A DNA stretch of 10,291 nucleotides. Origin: an uncultured Peptostreptococcaceae bacterium. Lineage in GTDB: Bacteria > Bacillota > Clostridia > Tissierellales > Peptoniphilaceae. The DNA lies in contig CAMDZK010000022.1 in the NCBI GenBank assembly GCA_945910665.1, positions 1-10,291 of the forward strand. The letters are read 5' to 3'. Positions 7,938 through 10,291 of the stretch are shown piece by piece. Numbering within the stretch: the first letter of the stretch is position 1; every line of letters starts with the position of its first letter. The position numbers and the translations under genes were made by a program. The notes beneath the pieces are model-generated. The model was not told the origin of the DNA, ran no database searches, and saw nothing but the letters and a program-made list of their open reading frames with translations.

Positions 7938-7967
7938 AAAAAAAGTAGCGGATAAACCACCACTTTT
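7938..7967 (-). terminator. intrinsic-terminator-like hairpin between scfA and scfB
   Basis: On the - strand an 11-bp fully paired stem (7967-7957 with 7951-7941, including two G-U pairs) has a 5-nt UUUAU loop. It is followed by U residues (four in the stem, three after, then C and three more U). The first stem bases are the last two of the scfA stop codon UAA. It probably terminates part of the transcription, giving more peptide mRNA than maturase mRNA. It could also stabilise the scfA mRNA 3' end. Confidence 0.75.
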
Positions 7968-8109
7968 AATTCTTACTTTCGCAATGTTGATTTCCAACTG
8001 TGCAAGATGTTTTGCAAGCAGATTGGCAAGAAGTTTGACATTCGCCACAGGCGATATGTTTGTTCGTATCACGAACGGTTGGCTTCTTTACAATTTTAAT
8101 ATGTTTCAT
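7966..8109 (-). CDS. scfA: SCIFF ranthipeptide precursor (six cysteines in forty-five)
   Basis: A 47-residue peptide beginning MKHIKIVKK. Its core reads CGECQTSCQSACKTSC then TVGNQHCE, nearly identical to the conserved SCIFF core. The six cysteines are C21, C24, C28, C32, C36 and C43. The residues at the thioether position reported for studied SCIFF peptides are present as C32 and T37. The basic N-terminal segment (about 1-20) serves as leader, recognised by the PqqD-like region of ScfB. The start has GGAGG (8119-8115) five nt upstream and lies 18 nt after the yajC stop. The stop codon forms the base of a terminator-like hairpin. The segment 10-19 (PTVRDTNKHI) is less conserved than the core. 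No transporter or protease gene is present in the window to export or cut it. Confidence 0.96.
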   Translation of the reverse strand: MKHIKIVKKPTVRDTNKHIACGECQTSCQSACKTSCTVGNQHCESKN

Positions 8110-8127
8110 TGTAGCCTCCAAAATGGA

Positions 8128-8478
8128 TTATTCAGCGTCTTCTTCGATGATTACTTCAGTTTCTTTTGACGCCGCGTTTCGTTGAGCAACGGTAGTTTCG
8201 TCGACATTTTCTACAGAGCCGACTGCCCATTTCATAAATTCTACCGTGGTTTTTTGATTGCTCACTTCCAAGGTAAGATAATCAGTGCCGACTTTCGTGA
8301 CCTTGCCTCGAATGCCCCCGATGGTGACGACACGGTCTCCAACTTTTAAAGCATTGCGCATTTCGGTCATTTGTTTTTCTCTTTTCTTTTGCGGTCGAAT
8401 CGCGAAGAAATAGAAGAAAACAAAGACGACAATCATCATAAAAAACGGATAAATTGTACCTAATTGTTCTTGTGGCAT
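8128..8478 (-). CDS. yajC: preprotein translocase accessory subunit YajC
   Basis: A 116-residue inner-membrane protein that associates with the SecDF-YajC complex and the SecYEG channel in protein export. Residues about 8-27 form a single membrane helix, followed by the family signature AIRPQKKREKQM (26-37), then a small cytoplasmic domain with LKVGDRVVTIGGIRGKV (44-60). The acidic tail (residues 107-116) is not conserved in the family. The start is supported by a full AAGGAGG site 7 nt upstream. It lies 28 nt after tgt and 18 nt before scfA, so it is part of the leftward operon. secD and secF, its functional partners, are not in this window, although they often follow scfB in related genomes. 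Confidence 0.94.
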   Translation of the reverse strand: MPQEQLGTIYPFFMMIVVFVFFYFFAIRPQKKREKQMTEMRNALKVGDRVVTIGGIRGKVTKVGTDYLTLEVSNQKTTVEFMKWAVGSVENVDETTVAQRNAASKETEVIIEEDAE

Positions 8479-8506
8479 TGAAACCCTCCTTTTTAACTAT
8501 TATACA

Positions 8507-10291
<1,785 letters not shown>

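Noticed and set aside
8499..8504. TATAAT on the - strand between tgt and yajC as a yajC-scfA promoter
   Set aside because: No acceptable -35 hexamer is found at 16-18 bp, and the extended -10 TG is off by one base. In an AT-rich gap this hexamer is easily met by chance.

Overview
The window looks like an ordinary chromosomal segment of an anaerobic low-GC Firmicute in the class Clostridia. The best clue is the scfA-scfB pair at 6573-8109: a 47-residue six-cysteine ranthipeptide precursor (SCIFF) and its radical SAM maturase, a pair that is close to a signature of Clostridia. Strong AAGGAG-type ribosome binding sites, TATAAT-type promoters and moderate-to-low GC agree with this. I cannot name the genus from sequence alone.

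Layout, left to right. Positions 1-144 are non-coding. They hold a perfect-consensus leftward promoter (TTGACA, 17 bp, TATAAT) that reads into what may be the 5' end of a tRNA or tRNA-like RNA cut by the window edge. A PucR/CdaR-type transcription regulator lies on the + strand (163-1512). A bidirectional nested hairpin terminator (1511-1578) separates it from everything else, which is on the - strand.

The - strand genes, in transcription order (right to left), are queA (5'-truncated by the right edge), tgt, yajC, scfA, scfB, recJ, relA/spoT (rel), dtd and a metallo-beta-lactamase-fold hydrolase. Many junctions overlap or nearly abut: queA/tgt by 4 nt, scfB/recJ by 11 nt, relA/dtd separated by 2 nt, dtd/MBL by 1 nt. 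This suggests a long, partly translationally coupled operon with internal control points. One is an intrinsic-terminator-like hairpin between scfA and scfB. Another is an extended -10 promoter just upstream of relA.

Functions: queA and tgt act in queuosine modification of tRNA. YajC is the Sec translocon accessory protein. ScfA/ScfB make a thioether-crosslinked ranthipeptide. RecJ is a single-strand DNA exonuclease. Rel makes and degrades (p)ppGpp. Dtd clears D-aminoacyl-tRNA. The MBL protein is a glyoxalase-II-like hydrolase. The order queA-tgt-yajC-scfA-scfB ... recJ-relA-dtd-MBL is a recognisable clostridial neighbourhood. secD/secF, often found after scfB, and apt, often found between recJ and relA, are absent here.

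I found no insertion sequence, CRISPR array, prophage or clearly undescribed multi-gene system. The most interesting signals are regulatory: the scfA stop-codon hairpin, the relA promoter, and the strong promoter with tRNA-like sequence at the left edge.
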